DNA of 64,000 nt from Azospirillum sp. TSO22-1. GTDB lineage: Bacteria > Pseudomonadota > Alphaproteobacteria > Azospirillales > Azospirillaceae. The DNA lies in the NCBI RefSeq assembly GCF_003116015.1, contig NZ_LGQZ01000018.1:1-64000 (forward strand), written 5' to 3'. The notes under the pieces were generated by a model that worked only from the letters and a program-made list of their open reading frames with translations, made no database searches and was not told the DNA's origin. This document shows positions 46,385 through 54,961 of the stretch, one piece after another (position 1 is the stretch's first letter; every line of letters starts with the position of its first letter). Both the position numbers and the translations under genes were made by a program.

Positions 46385-47420
46385 CGGCACCCAGCGCATC
46401 GACGCCGATCTGATAGGTGACCAGCACCTTGTGAACGGCGTAGCCGAGCCGCGCGTTGATCGCCAGCATCGGCGCGTTGGCCTCGGCGTTGCCGGTCAGC
46501 ATCAGCTGGACCGTCGGCAGGGTGCTGCGGACATGGCGCAGCACGGCGGCCTTCAGCCCCTTGCCGAGGCCCAGGCCACGCAGGTCGCGGCGCACCCCGG
46601 TGAAGACCTGGAAGGTGCGGTCCGGAGCGCCCGGCCGCCACACGACGTCGCTGACGCCGGCCACCGCTCCCGCGGCGTCGCGCAGCAGCACCAGGTGATG
46701 CTGGCCCTGCACGACGTCGAGGTCGCGGTACCACTCCTCGATCATGCGCATGTCGTTCTCGACGATGGGAAAATCGAGCCGGTCGCGCGGGACGTCGCGG
46801 ATCAGGGCGTTGATGGCCGGCAGGATGCCCTCGAACTCCGCCGCCGGGACCCGCCCGGCGTGGATGGTCCGGGTAAGGCCGGGCACCGCGCGCAGGGCGG
46901 CGTGCCAGCGCTCGACCATTTCCCAATCGACGGCGTCCAGCGCCAGCCGGTTGTCGACGTTCCGCACCTTCTCTCCGGCACCAAGGTGGCGCAGGAAGGC
47001 ATGGCCGTCCGGCTCCTCCGCAGTCAGGGTCGCCGTCGCCTTGCCGTTGGCGACCATCAGGCCGTGCAGTTCGGCAAGCAGCCGGGTGCCGACACCGTGG
47101 CGGCGCCAATTCTTCATCACGCCCCCGCCGGCGGCGAGGTGCCGCTCCACGACCGCCATGCCCGGCACAGTGGTGTCGGCGACGAAGGTGCTCAGCATAC
47201 CGACCACCCGCCCGTCCACCCGCGCCATCCAGGCGACGCGCCGGCCGAACCGGCTGGGCTTGCGCTCCATCGCCTCGTATTCGGCGTCGGCCAGCAGCGG
47301 ATCCTCGGGGAAGGATTCGGCGTGCCGGACGCGGCGGAAGGTGTGCAGGCCGGTCCACTGCTCGGACGGCGCGTTCGGCGGGTCGAAGGGCAGGATCTCG
47401 ATGGCGGGGGTCGCGGTCAT
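46365..47420 (-). CDS. Protein with two GNAT acetyltransferase domains
   Basis: 351 residues from MTATPAIEILPFDPPNAPSEQW; ATG starts upstream at about 47.44 kb are less likely. The first GNAT domain has VVERHLAAGGGVMKNWRRHGVGTRLLAELH (about residues 80-120), and the second has RTFQVFTGVRRDLRGLGLGKGLKAAVLRHV and NAEANAPMLAINARLGY (about 280-345). The R/QxxGxG/A acetyl-CoA loops are recognisable in both. The substrate is unknown. It overlaps the convergent M48 gene by 20 bp. The long antisense extension of this frame beyond 47.42 kb is not coding. Confidence 0.88.
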   Translation of the reverse strand: MTATPAIEILPFDPPNAPSEQWTGLHTFRRVRHAESFPEDPLLADAEYEAMERKPSRFGRRVAWMARVDGRVVGMLSTFVADTTVPGMAVVERHLAAGGGVMKNWRRHGVGTRLLAELHGLMVANGKATATLTAEEPDGHAFLRHLGAGEKVRNVDNRLALDAVDWEMVERWHAALRAVPGLTRTIHAGRVPAAEFEGILPAINALIRDVPRDRLDFPIVENDMRMIEEWYRDLDVVQGQHHLVLLRDAAGAVAGVSDVVWRPGAPDRTFQVFTGVRRDLRGLGLGKGLKAAVLRHVRSTLPTVQLMLTGNAEANAPMLAINARLGYAVHKVLVTYQIGVDALGAATGRSP

Positions 47421-47570
47421 GGCGATTCGGTTTAGCATTGCAATCGGACATTTCATACAGGCTGCCTCACCCAACGGTTGCGTCCGAGCGTCGCAACGCC
47501 GAGGTGACATTCCAACGAATCCGGCCATCCGCCATTGCCCCGGCGAAATTGCGCGGATACCTTGCCGGCC

Positions 47571-49442
47571 ATGGCCGACTCCGCCGATTCCCCCGTCACC
47601 AGCGCGCGCCCGCGCCGCCGGCTGCGCCTGCCCATTGCGGCGGTGCTGGTGGCCGGCTTCGGCTCGCTGATGCTGGCGGCGGTGGCGAGCGTACTGGTGC
47701 TCGGGCTGGTCAGCGCCGGGCGCAACACCTTCGCGCTGCTCGCCGACAAGGCCGACCTGGCGCTGGCCGGCGTCGAGGTGCGGGTGCGCCACCAGCTCGA
47801 CCCCGCCGCCGCCATGGCGAAGTTCGTCGCCCGCCTGATCGAACGCGGCGAGTTGGACCCCGCCGACACCAGCCGGCTGGCGGACACGCTGCGCGGCGCG
47901 CTGGCCGGCGCGCCGGACGTCACCGGCGCCGCCTTCATCGCCGCCGACCTGACCGGCGTGCGCGCCGGCCGGCAGGACGGCGCGCTGACGGTGCACGGGC
48001 TGAACCTGCAGGGGGCCCCCGACGTCCCGGCCGAGGTGTTCAGCGGCGCCGACCGCAGCACCCCGCAATGGGCCGAGCCGCTGTGGAACAAGGAGTCCCG
48101 CACCAGCTTCATCAGCCTGTTCCACCCCGTGCGCAAGGACGGCCGCTACCTCGGACAGGTGGCGGTGGGGGTGTCGCTCGGCGACCTGTCGCGCTTCCTG
48201 TCGAACCTCTACGTCGAGCAGGGCGTCAACGCCTTCGTCCTGTACGACGGCGAGCACGTGCTGGCCCACCCGTCGCTGGCGGTGCTGAAGTTCGACTTTT
48301 CGGCCAAGACCGACGGGCCGCCGCTGCCGCGCCTGGACCAGTTGCAGGATCCGGCGCTGTCGGCGCTGCGCACCCGCGGCCAGCCGGCCGGCGCCATGAA
48401 GAACCGCGCCGAGGGCCGCATGGTCCGCGTCGGCGGCGAGGACATGCTGTTCCTCACCCGCGCGATGACCGGCTACGGCCGCCAGGAATGGACGGTCGGC
48501 ATCGCCGTGCCGGCGGCGCAGATGGGCGGCGAGGTGGAGCGGCTGTACAAGACCGGCATCATCGGGCTGGGCATCCTGCTGGTGTCGGTGGCGGTGGCGC
48601 TGCTGGTGGGGCGGCGCATCAGCCGGCAGGTCGGCCGGCTGGCCGAAGCCGCCGACCGGGTGCGCGCCTTCGACTTCCGCAACGTGCAGGATCTGCCGGA
48701 CTCGCGCCTCCAGGAACTGAGCCGCGCCGCGAACGCCTTCAACGCCATGGTCGCCGGGCTGCAATGGTTCGAGACCTACGTGCCGAAGGCGCTGGTGCTG
48801 CGGCTGATGCACCGGCGCGACACCACGGCGGCCGGCCTGACCTCGGAGGAGCGGGTGGTGACGGTGCTGTTCACCGACATCCGCGGCTTCTCGCGCCTGG
48901 CCGAGCACCTGGGCGCGGCGGACACGGCGGCGCTGCTCAACGACCACTTCACCCAGGTCGCCGCCTGCATCGAGGCGGAGGACGGCACGGTGGACAAGTT
49001 CATCGGCGATTCCATCATGGCGTTCTGGGGCGCCCCGGACGAGCAGGCCGACCACGCCGCCCGCGCGCTGCGCGCCGCGCACGCCATCGCCCGCGCCATC
49101 CGCGCCGACAACCGGGAGCGCGCGGCCCGCGGCCAGCCGCCGATCCGCGTCAGCATCGGCCTGCACTCCGGCCCGGTGGTGGTGGGCAACATCGGCTCGG
49201 CCAGCCGCATCAACTACACCATCGTCGGCGACACGGTGAACGTCACCGCCCGCGTCGAGGAACTGGCGTCGCGCGTGCAGGGCGAGGACGAGATCAGCGT
49301 GCTGGCCAGCGCCGCCACCGCCCGGGCCGGCGCCGGCGCCGCGCCGCTGGAAAGCCTGGGGCCGCACCGCCTGCGCGGCCGGGCCGGCACCATGGAGGTC
49401 TGGCGCCTGACTCTGCCGGCCGAGGAACCCGCGCTGGGGTAG
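47571..49442 (+). CDS. Membrane class III adenylate/guanylate cyclase with Cache-like sensor and HAMP
   Basis: 623 residues from MADSADSPVTS. A first membrane span (about 22-48) is followed by a Cache-like periplasmic domain, a second span (about 330-350: GIIGLGILLVSVAVALLVG), a HAMP-like linker and a class III cyclase domain. The cyclase has metal Asp residues in VLFTDIRGFS and FIGDSIMAFWGAP, and transition-state residues in VGDTVNVTARVEEL. The product is cyclic AMP or GMP; the substrate-specifying Lys/Asp pair favours ATP but is not decisive. A periplasmic ligand probably controls activity. Confidence 0.93.
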   Translation: MADSADSPVTSARPRRRLRLPIAAVLVAGFGSLMLAAVASVLVLGLVSAGRNTFALLADKADLALAGVEVRVRHQLDPAAAMAKFVARLIERGELDPADTSRLADTLRGALAGAPDVTGAAFIAADLTGVRAGRQDGALTVHGLNLQGAPDVPAEVFSGADRSTPQWAEPLWNKESRTSFISLFHPVRKDGRYLGQVAVGVSLGDLSRFLSNLYVEQGVNAFVLYDGEHVLAHPSLAVLKFDFSAKTDGPPLPRLDQLQDPALSALRTRGQPAGAMKNRAEGRMVRVGGEDMLFLTRAMTGYGRQEWTVGIAVPAAQMGGEVERLYKTGIIGLGILLVSVAVALLVGRRISRQVGRLAEAADRVRAFDFRNVQDLPDSRLQELSRAANAFNAMVAGLQWFETYVPKALVLRLMHRRDTTAAGLTSEERVVTVLFTDIRGFSRLAEHLGAADTAALLNDHFTQVAACIEAEDGTVDKFIGDSIMAFWGAPDEQADHAARALRAAHAIARAIRADNRERAARGQPPIRVSIGLHSGPVVVGNIGSASRINYTIVGDTVNVTARVEELASRVQGEDEISVLASAATARAGAGAAPLESLGPHRLRGRAGTMEVWRLTLPAEEPALG

Positions 49443-49519
49443 CCTGGGATGGGTATGGGCGGACTCCGGCGCGCCCCTACCCTCACTGGCCGTGAGACGC
49501 CGAACCCGGAGGCCCGCCG

Positions 49520-49972
49520 ATGCGCCGCCTGCTTCCCGCCCTGCTTCCCCTGGCCGCCCTGCTGCCTCTGGCCGCCTGCGCCAGCGGCGGCTATGAGGTG
49601 ATGAACCCGCAGCCGGTCGCCACCCTGACGCCGTTGGAGCTGCAGGGGCGCGAGGTGCTGTCATCCACCGGCCGCGATGTCGGGCAGGTCGACGACGTGG
49701 TGCTGGGAACGGATGGCCGGCCGGCGCAGATCATCGTCGGCGTCGGCGCGCCGATGAGCATGGTGCGCCGGCACGTGGCGGTGGGCGTGAACGAGGGGCG
49801 CATCTCGGCGCCGCAGAACGCCATCGTGCTGAACGGCGGCCTGACGCCGGAACAGGTCGCCAGCCGGCCGGACCTCGGTACGGAGGACCGGATGGTGGCG
49901 CTGAACCGGCCGGTGGTGGGAAGCGGGAGGGCGCCGACGAACTGGTACCGGGCGACGGAGCCGACAAGATAA
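49520..49972 (+). CDS. PRC-barrel lipoprotein
   Basis: 150 residues with a lipoprotein signal (LLPLAALLPLAAC, lipobox ending in Cys). A PRC-barrel-like domain follows (LQGREVLSSTGRDVGQVDDVVLGTDGRPAQIIVGVG...VAVGVNEGRI). PRC barrels occur in ribosome-maturation and photosynthetic proteins, but exported lipoprotein forms in alphaproteobacteria have no assigned role. It is followed directly by the palindromic repeat block. Confidence 0.85.
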   Translation: MRRLLPALLPLAALLPLAACASGGYEVMNPQPVATLTPLELQGREVLSSTGRDVGQVDDVVLGTDGRPAQIIVGVGAPMSMVRRHVAVGVNEGRISAPQNAIVLNGGLTPEQVASRPDLGTEDRMVALNRPVVGSGRAPTNWYRATEPTR

Positions 49973-50101
49973 CCCTCTCCCGTCCCGGGAGAGGGTGGCC
50001 GCGCAGCGGCCGGGTGAGGGTTGTGCGAGGATCCTTGTGTCACCCCTCACCCTCCCACGCTTCGCGTGGGCCCCTCCCTCTCCCGGGGCGGGAGAGGGCC
50101 T
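49973..50101. repeat. Palindromic repeat block after the lipoprotein gene
   Basis: It begins with the hairpin CCCTCTCCCG TCC CGGGAGAGGG (49973-49995) and ends with CTCTCCCGGGGCGGGAGAG before the rpoH stop. Between them are complementary CCTCACCC/GGGTGAGG arms. The unit is the same as after glgA. It separates convergent genes and may form a bidirectional transcript end. Confidence 0.85.
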
Positions 50102-50989
50102 TTAAGCCTCCACCAGCAGATCCTCGTACCCCTCGACCCGCTTCAGCATCGACTGGCGCAGCTTCAGCAGCGCGCGGTGCTCCAGCTGGCGCACGCGCTC
50201 CTTGCTGACGCCCAGCTCGCGGCCGAGCTCCTCCAGGGTGGCGCCTTCCTCGCGCAGGCGGCGCTCCTGGATGATGGTGCGCTCGCGCGGAGACAGCTCG
50301 CCCAGCGCGTCGGCCAGCCACGCCGTGCGGGTGCGGGAGTCGCGCATGCCGATGACGACCTCTTCCGGGCTCGGCCGCTGGTCGGCCAGGAAGTCCTGCC
50401 AGTCGTCGTCGGAGCCGTCGGCGACCGGCGCGTTCAGCGACTGGTCGGTGGCGGCGAGGCGCATCTCCATGGACTCCACCTCGGTCACGTCGACCTGCAG
50501 CTCGGTGGCGATCCACTCGCGGCCCTCGCGGGTCAGGCCGGAGCCGGCGTTGGCGTTCTCGATGCGGGCGCGCAGGCGCCGCAGGTTGAAGAACAGCGAC
50601 TTCTGCGCGGCCGTCGTGCCGGTGCGCACGATGGACCAGTTGCGCAGGATGTAGTCCTGCATGGCGGAGCGGATCCACCACGCGGCGTAGGTGGAGAAGC
50701 GAACCTCGCGGTCCGGTTCGAAGCGGCTGGCCGCCTGCATCAGGCCGACGTTGCCTTCCTGCACCAGGTCGCCCATCGGCAGGCCGTAGTTGCGGAAGCG
50801 GGCGGCGGTCGCCACCACCAGCCTGGTGTAGGCGCGCACCAGCTCGTGCAAGGCCCGTTCGTTGCCCTTCTCGCGCCACTGGCGGGCAAGGTCGAACTCA
50901 TGGTCGCGCGTGAGCAAAGGCTCGCGCATCGAGGCCTTGATGAAGCTCAGATTGGCCTTTTGAGTTTCCGGATCGTCGATGTACGCCAT
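50102..50989 (-). CDS. rpoH: RNA polymerase sigma-32 factor RpoH
   Basis: 295 residues from MAYIDDPETQKANLSFIKASM. Region 2 is typical of RpoH (YGLPMGDLVQEGNVGLMQAASRFEPDREVRFSTYAAWWIRSAMQDYILRNWSIVR), followed by the RpoH box (TTAAQKSLFFNLRRLRARIE) and region 4 (LSPRERTIIQERRLREEGATLEELGRELGVSKERVRQLEHRALLKLR). It directs heat-shock transcription. Region 4 matches group 3 sigma factors, and the RpoH box separates it from RpoD. Upstream start choices in the frame are non-conserved. Confidence 0.97.
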   Translation of the reverse strand: MAYIDDPETQKANLSFIKASMREPLLTRDHEFDLARQWREKGNERALHELVRAYTRLVVATAARFRNYGLPMGDLVQEGNVGLMQAASRFEPDREVRFSTYAAWWIRSAMQDYILRNWSIVRTGTTAAQKSLFFNLRRLRARIENANAGSGLTREGREWIATELQVDVTEVESMEMRLAATDQSLNAPVADGSDDDWQDFLADQRPSPEEVVIGMRDSRTRTAWLADALGELSPRERTIIQERRLREEGATLEELGRELGVSKERVRQLEHRALLKLRQSMLKRVEGYEDLLVEA

Positions 50990-51291
50990 CCCGTATCCCT
51001 TCCCTCCGTCCCGGCGGCTCCCTCTTCGGGGAATTTGTATGAATGCCGCTCCGTTTAGGGAGCCCGACGGTTTGCACAACAGCCGGGTACCCGCCCTGTT
51101 ACGTTCCTATACGAACAGAACGGGGATGGTGGATCACAGGTGCGTGACGAAAAAGTACGACCTCCGTCGCCGTCCACCCCCCAACCGGGCGGAGTGGCGG
51201 ATTCCGAATGTCCGAGCGCAAAGCTAGGCCATATTCGTGCGCCGGCAAGGCCAGAGCATGGCTGCCATGCGTCTTATGAATTGAGCGCAAA
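50990..51291. other. Intergenic region upstream of rpoH, no gene seen
   Basis: 302 bp between the rpoH start and the phosphoesterase-like gene stop, both on the minus strand. The right half is less GC-rich. No promoter with strong consensus, tRNA or repeat element could be supported, though rpoH must have a promoter here. Confidence 0.5.
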
Positions 51292-52113
51292 TCAGGCCTG
51301 GAACATCTCCAGGACGTCTCCGGTGTGGGTGAAGGCACCACAGACCAGCGGCCCGCCGAATCCGCAGCCGGCGTCCAGCGTGGCGGTGACATCGGTCACC
51401 TGCACGCCCTGCCTGGCCGGGTCGTAGCCGCGCACCACCCGGTGGAAACCGCCATAGGGCTGGTCCAGCCGCGCGAAGGCGCCGCCCGCCCACCAGAAGC
51501 TGTCGCCCTGATGCCCGAAAGGCCGGGACGGGTCGATGCCGGCGTTGACGAACAGCACGCCGCCCGGCTGGGGCGCGTCGGGGGTGCCGGTGTAGGCGGC
51601 GCGGCGCACCGCGTTGAACAGCGTGGCGTGACCGGGCCGCGCCTGCATCGTCGCCCGCAGCCCCGCCGTCCAGCGCCCCAGCGACACCGCCCCGCCGCGC
51701 GCCGCGGCGAAGCCCTGCTCGGCCGAGCCGCCGTAGGCCGCCAGCGTCGTCTCCACACCCTGGCGCATCATCCAGTCCAGCACCTCGCGCGGGTTGGGCG
51801 CGAACTGCAGCTGGAGCAGCTTCTGCCACATCTCCTCCTGGCTGCCGCGCAGGTAGACGATGTCGGTCGGGAACATGCCGCGGATCGACAGCAGCGCACG
51901 GCGGAACGCCAGCAGCGCGTCGATGGTCTCCAGCCCCGGGGCGCCCCAGCCCACCAGATTGCCCAGGTAGACCAGCCGGTCACCGGCCTGGAAGCGGGAC
52001 CACACGGCCTCGTGGATGGCGTGCAGGCGATCGAGCTGGGCGTGCACGGACCCGATCGCCCAGATGCGGCGCGGGCGTCCCAGGTCGGCGAACTTGTGCG
52101 TCTCGGCCATCAT
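51292..52113 (-). CDS. PPP-type calcineurin-like phosphoesterase fold lacking metal ligands
   Basis: 273 residues from MMAETHKFADLGRPRRIWAIG. It aligns with bacterial PPP phosphatases in order and spacing, but three key motifs are altered: GDxHG is GSVHA (Asp to Ser), GDxxDRG is GNLVGWG (Asp to Asn and Gly), and GNHE is GSQE (Asn to Ser, His to Gln). Later segments (GGVLFVNAGIDPSRPF and a final AFTHTGDVLEM) keep the fold pattern. Metal-dependent catalysis is therefore unlikely. It may bind phosphorylated ligands or have a regulatory role. It is intact and not obviously decaying. Confidence 0.85.
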   Translation of the reverse strand: MMAETHKFADLGRPRRIWAIGSVHAQLDRLHAIHEAVWSRFQAGDRLVYLGNLVGWGAPGLETIDALLAFRRALLSIRGMFPTDIVYLRGSQEEMWQKLLQLQFAPNPREVLDWMMRQGVETTLAAYGGSAEQGFAAARGGAVSLGRWTAGLRATMQARPGHATLFNAVRRAAYTGTPDAPQPGGVLFVNAGIDPSRPFGHQGDSFWWAGGAFARLDQPYGGFHRVVRGYDPARQGVQVTDVTATLDAGCGFGGPLVCGAFTHTGDVLEMFQA

Positions 52114-52233
52114 GGGCGCATGTAAGCAGCGCACGGCCGGCAGGGGAAGCGGCAAACGGACGCAACCGCGGAAAAAGCCCCAACGAAAAAGGGCGGCCGA
52201 AGCCGCCCCTCGTCGTCGCGTGGAATCACCGGA

Positions 52234-52734
52234 TCAGGCGGCCTTCTTGAGGACCTGCTCCAGCCGCTCGGTGGCCTTCATCTCGTCGATCTTCTCGACG
52301 GCGGCCAGCTCGCGGGCCAGACGCTCCAGCGCGGCCTGATAGATCTGGCGCTCGCTGTAGGACTGGTCGGACTGGTCGGTGCCGCGGTACAGGTCGCGCA
52401 CCACCTCGGCGATGGAGACCGGGTCGCCGGAGTTGATCTTGGCCTCATACTCCTGGGCGCGGCGGCTCCACATGGTGCGGCGGATGCGCGAGCGGCCCTG
52501 CAGGGTCTCGAGGGCCACCTTGATGCGGTCCTTCGTGGACAGCCGGCGCAGGCCCGAGTTCTTGGCCTTGGTCACCGGGACCTTGAGCGTCATGCGCTCT
52601 TTCTCGAAGGTGATCGCGTAAAGCTGAATCTCCTGGCCGGCGATGACGTGGGTTTCAATCCCCTCGACACGACCGACGCCATGGGCCGGGTAGACCACGA
52701 AGTCACCCGCCTCGAACTCAAGCTTGTTCGACAT
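52234..52734 (-). CDS. carD: CarD-family RNA polymerase-binding regulator
   Basis: 166 residues: the N-terminal CarD/TRCF RNAP-interaction domain (FEAGDFVVYPAHGVGRVEGIETHVIAGQEIQLYAITFEKERMTLKVPVTKA) and a helical C-terminal domain with the conserved W (TMWSRRAQEYEAKINSGDPVSIAEVVRDLYRG). CarD stabilises open promoter complexes and is linked to rRNA transcription and stress responses in bacteria that have it. It lies downstream of fdxA, a common order in alphaproteobacteria. Confidence 0.96.
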   Translation of the reverse strand: MSNKLEFEAGDFVVYPAHGVGRVEGIETHVIAGQEIQLYAITFEKERMTLKVPVTKAKNSGLRRLSTKDRIKVALETLQGRSRIRRTMWSRRAQEYEAKINSGDPVSIAEVVRDLYRGTDQSDQSYSERQIYQAALERLARELAAVEKIDEMKATERLEQVLKKAA

Positions 52735-53067
52735 CTTGGTTGGCTCTCACTCTCGCGACCATGCCATTTTGCCGCCCCGGTGGAAGGGGCGAAAAAGGCC
52801 CTGACACCACCACCTCGCCGCGGGAATGGATTCCGACACGGCTGCGATGGGGGCGAGGAGCCTCTTTGTCTGAGGGAGCACCGGCAATGGCGCAGGGGCC
52901 GGCTTCCGGGCGCCGAGTATACCGATGTTACGCCCGAGTTACAAAGGTTACGCGCAGCCAACCCGTCGGATTCTTTTGCTGCCGAGCCATGGCTGCCCCG
53001 ATTTTTTTGCAGAGCAGCAAAAGGCGCCCGCACTTATGCGCGGGCGCGACTCGCGAGTCGATACGGC
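52735..53067. other. Intergenic region between fdxA and carD with fdxA terminator
   Basis: 333 bp. The 53.02-53.05 kb part holds the fdxA terminator (minus strand). The rest, including the probable carD promoter region, shows no gene and no recognised promoter motif. Confidence 0.6.
53020..53047 (-). terminator. Intrinsic terminator of fdxA
   Basis: On the minus strand an 8-bp perfect stem (GCGCCCGC with GCGGGCGC, 53024-53047) with an 8-base loop is followed by a short TTTT. It lies 21 bp past the fdxA stop. Confidence 0.75.
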
Positions 53068-53406
53068 TCAGTTCCCCCCGCCCGGCTTCGGGCTGAAGAA
53101 CTTCTCGAACTTGCCGTCGACGCCCTTCATGGCGTCGGCGTCGGCCGGGGCGTCCTTCTTGCGGGTCAGGTTGGGCCACTTGGCCGCGTACTCGCGGTTC
53201 AGCTCCATCCACTTGTCGGCGGCACCGTCGGTGTCGGGGACGATGGCTTCGGCCGGGCACTCCGGCTCGCACACGCCGCAGTCGATGCACTCATCCGGAT
53301 GGATGACGAGCATGTTCTCGCCCTCGTAGAAGCAATCCACGGGGCAGACCTCGACGCAGTCCGTGTACTTGCACTTGATGCAGGCTTCGGTGACGACGTA
53401 GGGCAT
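53068..53406 (-). CDS. fdxA: 7Fe ferredoxin FdxA
   Basis: 112 residues. The N-terminal cysteine pattern of a [3Fe-4S]/[4Fe-4S] ferredoxin is complete ([23 protein letters not shown], then [20 protein letters not shown]), with the usual C-terminal extension ([22 protein letters not shown]). It transfers electrons in the cytoplasm. It is followed by its own terminator and then carD. A longer upstream start is possible but non-conserved. Confidence 0.97.
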   Translation of the reverse strand: MPYVVTEACIKCKYTDCVEVCPVDCFYEGENMLVIHPDECIDCGVCEPECPAEAIVPDTDGAADKWMELNREYAAKWPNLTRKKDAPADADAMKGVDGKFEKFFSPKPGGGN

Positions 53407-53646
53407 GCTTTGTTCTCCGCTGATCCCGCCTGTTCCGTCGCCGTTCGCGCGGCAAGCTCCCGAGTCGCGATACAGCGGCAATTCCTTGGCGTTGCCTAGC
53501 ACGCCGCCCCCCCGCCTGCAACCCTGCCGACAACGTGGGCAATTCCGCGTGCGTTCGCACCGGGAGATAGGAGGCATCGGAACATTTCATTGGTGACGAT
53601 TGGTGGCACGCGCGATGCTGTCGGCCAACGATTTGGGAACGGAACG

Positions 53647-54846
53647 ATGGCGCGGGTGCTGCTGGGCGGGTTGCTGACTCTGGTGATCGCGATGGGCATC
53701 GGCCGCTTCGCCTACGCGCCGATCCTGCCGGCCATGCAGTCGGCCACCGGCCTGGGCGGCGACGGCGCCGGGCTGCTCGCCTCGCTCAACTACCTCGGCT
53801 ATTTCCTGGGCGCGGCGGCGGCCGGCTGGGTGCCGCACGGCGCGGTGCGCACCTGGACCTTCCGCGCGGCGCTGGTGGCCAGCGTCGCCACCACCGCCGG
53901 GATGGGACTGACCGACGATTTCCTGACGTGGTCGGTGCTGCGCTTCCTCTCCGGCCTCGCCAGCGCCGGCATGTTCATCCTCGGCATCGCCATGGTGCTG
54001 GACGCGCTGGTGCGGATGGGGGCGGAGTCCCGCGCCGGCTGGATGTACATGGGCGTGGGCGCCGGCATCGCCGGGTCCGGCCTGTTCGTCGCGCTGTTCG
54101 GCGGCCGGCTCGGCTGGGACGGCGACTGGCTGGCGCTGGGCGCCGTGTGCGTGCCGATGGCGGTGCCGGTCTGGCTGTGGGTGCAGGACCACGCGCCGAA
54201 GCACGCCGCGATCGCCGCGGCCGCAGCCGGCGGGCTGTCGGCGCCGCTGCTGCTGCTCACCGCCGCCTATTTCCTGGAGGGGGCGGGCTACATCGTCACC
54301 GGCACCTTCCTGGTGGCGCTGCTGAAGCGCATGCCCGACACCGCCGCCATCGGCGAGGCGGCGTGGACCGTCGCCGGGCTGGCCGCCGTGCCCTCCGGCC
54401 TGTTCTGGGCGGCGATGAGCCGGAAGCTCGGCGGCTGGCGGGCGCTGATCGCGGCGCATCTGGCGCAGGCGGTGGGCATCGTGCTGCCGCTGGCCGGGCT
54501 GGGCGCGGTGGGCGGCTTCGCCTCGGCGGCGCTGTTCGGCGGCACCTTCGTCGGCATCGTGTCGATGGCCTTCATGCTGGGCCGCCAGCTCTCCGGCGGC
54601 GCCTCGGCCAAGGTGGTGGGCGCGCTCACCGCCGCCTACGGCCTGGGCCAGATCCTCGGCCCCCTGCCCGCCGGCATCGCGGTGGAGCGCACCGGCAGCT
54701 TCGCCACCGCCCTGATCGGCGCGTCCGGCGTGGTGGCGCTGGGGGCGGCGTGCCTGCTGGCCGGCATGCTGCTGAACCGTCCGGCCCCCTCTCCGGGCGC
54801 GTCGCCCGCCCCCTCCGGACGGGCATCGGCCGAAAAGGCTGGCTGA
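53647..54846 (+). CDS. YbfB/YjiJ-family MFS transporter
   Basis: 399 residues from [30 protein letters not shown], whose GRFAYxPxLPxM segment is the YbfB/YjiJ signature. About twelve membrane spans follow, without a known substrate. The frame is open to 53590, but the chosen start has GGGAACGGAACG before it. The C-terminus has a Pro/Ala-rich tail. It is divergent from fdxA. Confidence 0.92.
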   Translation: MARVLLGGLLTLVIAMGIGRFAYAPILPAMQSATGLGGDGAGLLASLNYLGYFLGAAAAGWVPHGAVRTWTFRAALVASVATTAGMGLTDDFLTWSVLRFLSGLASAGMFILGIAMVLDALVRMGAESRAGWMYMGVGAGIAGSGLFVALFGGRLGWDGDWLALGAVCVPMAVPVWLWVQDHAPKHAAIAAAAAGGLSAPLLLLTAAYFLEGAGYIVTGTFLVALLKRMPDTAAIGEAAWTVAGLAAVPSGLFWAAMSRKLGGWRALIAAHLAQAVGIVLPLAGLGAVGGFASAALFGGTFVGIVSMAFMLGRQLSGGASAKVVGALTAAYGLGQILGPLPAGIAVERTGSFATALIGASGVVALGAACLLAGMLLNRPAPSPGASPAPSGRASAEKAG

Positions 54847-54850
54847 CAAA

Positions 54851-54868
54851 CATAAAGATATCTTTATG
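54851..54868. promoter_or_regulatory. 18-bp palindrome upstream of ahcY, SahR-like operator
   Basis: CATAAAGATATCTTTATG is a perfect palindrome 94 bp upstream of the ahcY start. Operators of ArsR-family SahR regulators of the S-adenosylhomocysteine cycle in proteobacteria have a GATATC-centred palindrome of this kind. The match is from memory of the family and is not aligned. Confidence 0.65.
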
Positions 54869-54961
54869 CTTGCATGCGACGGGCGCGGCTGGTACACGAG
54901 CCGCCATGAGGGGAGGGTCCGTTCCGCCCCCGCCGAACGATTTTTGCAGGAGACAGCCGCG

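Noticed and set aside
46365-49664. Very long minus-strand open frame (about 1100 residues) extending the double-GNAT frame over the cyclase gene
   Set aside because: It is antisense to a well-supported cyclase with clear motifs, and its translation has no domain; long antisense frames are common at this GC content.
54870-54961. S-adenosylhomocysteine riboswitch before ahcY
   Set aside because: The conserved core expected for that riboswitch is not present; only a palindromic operator-like site is seen.
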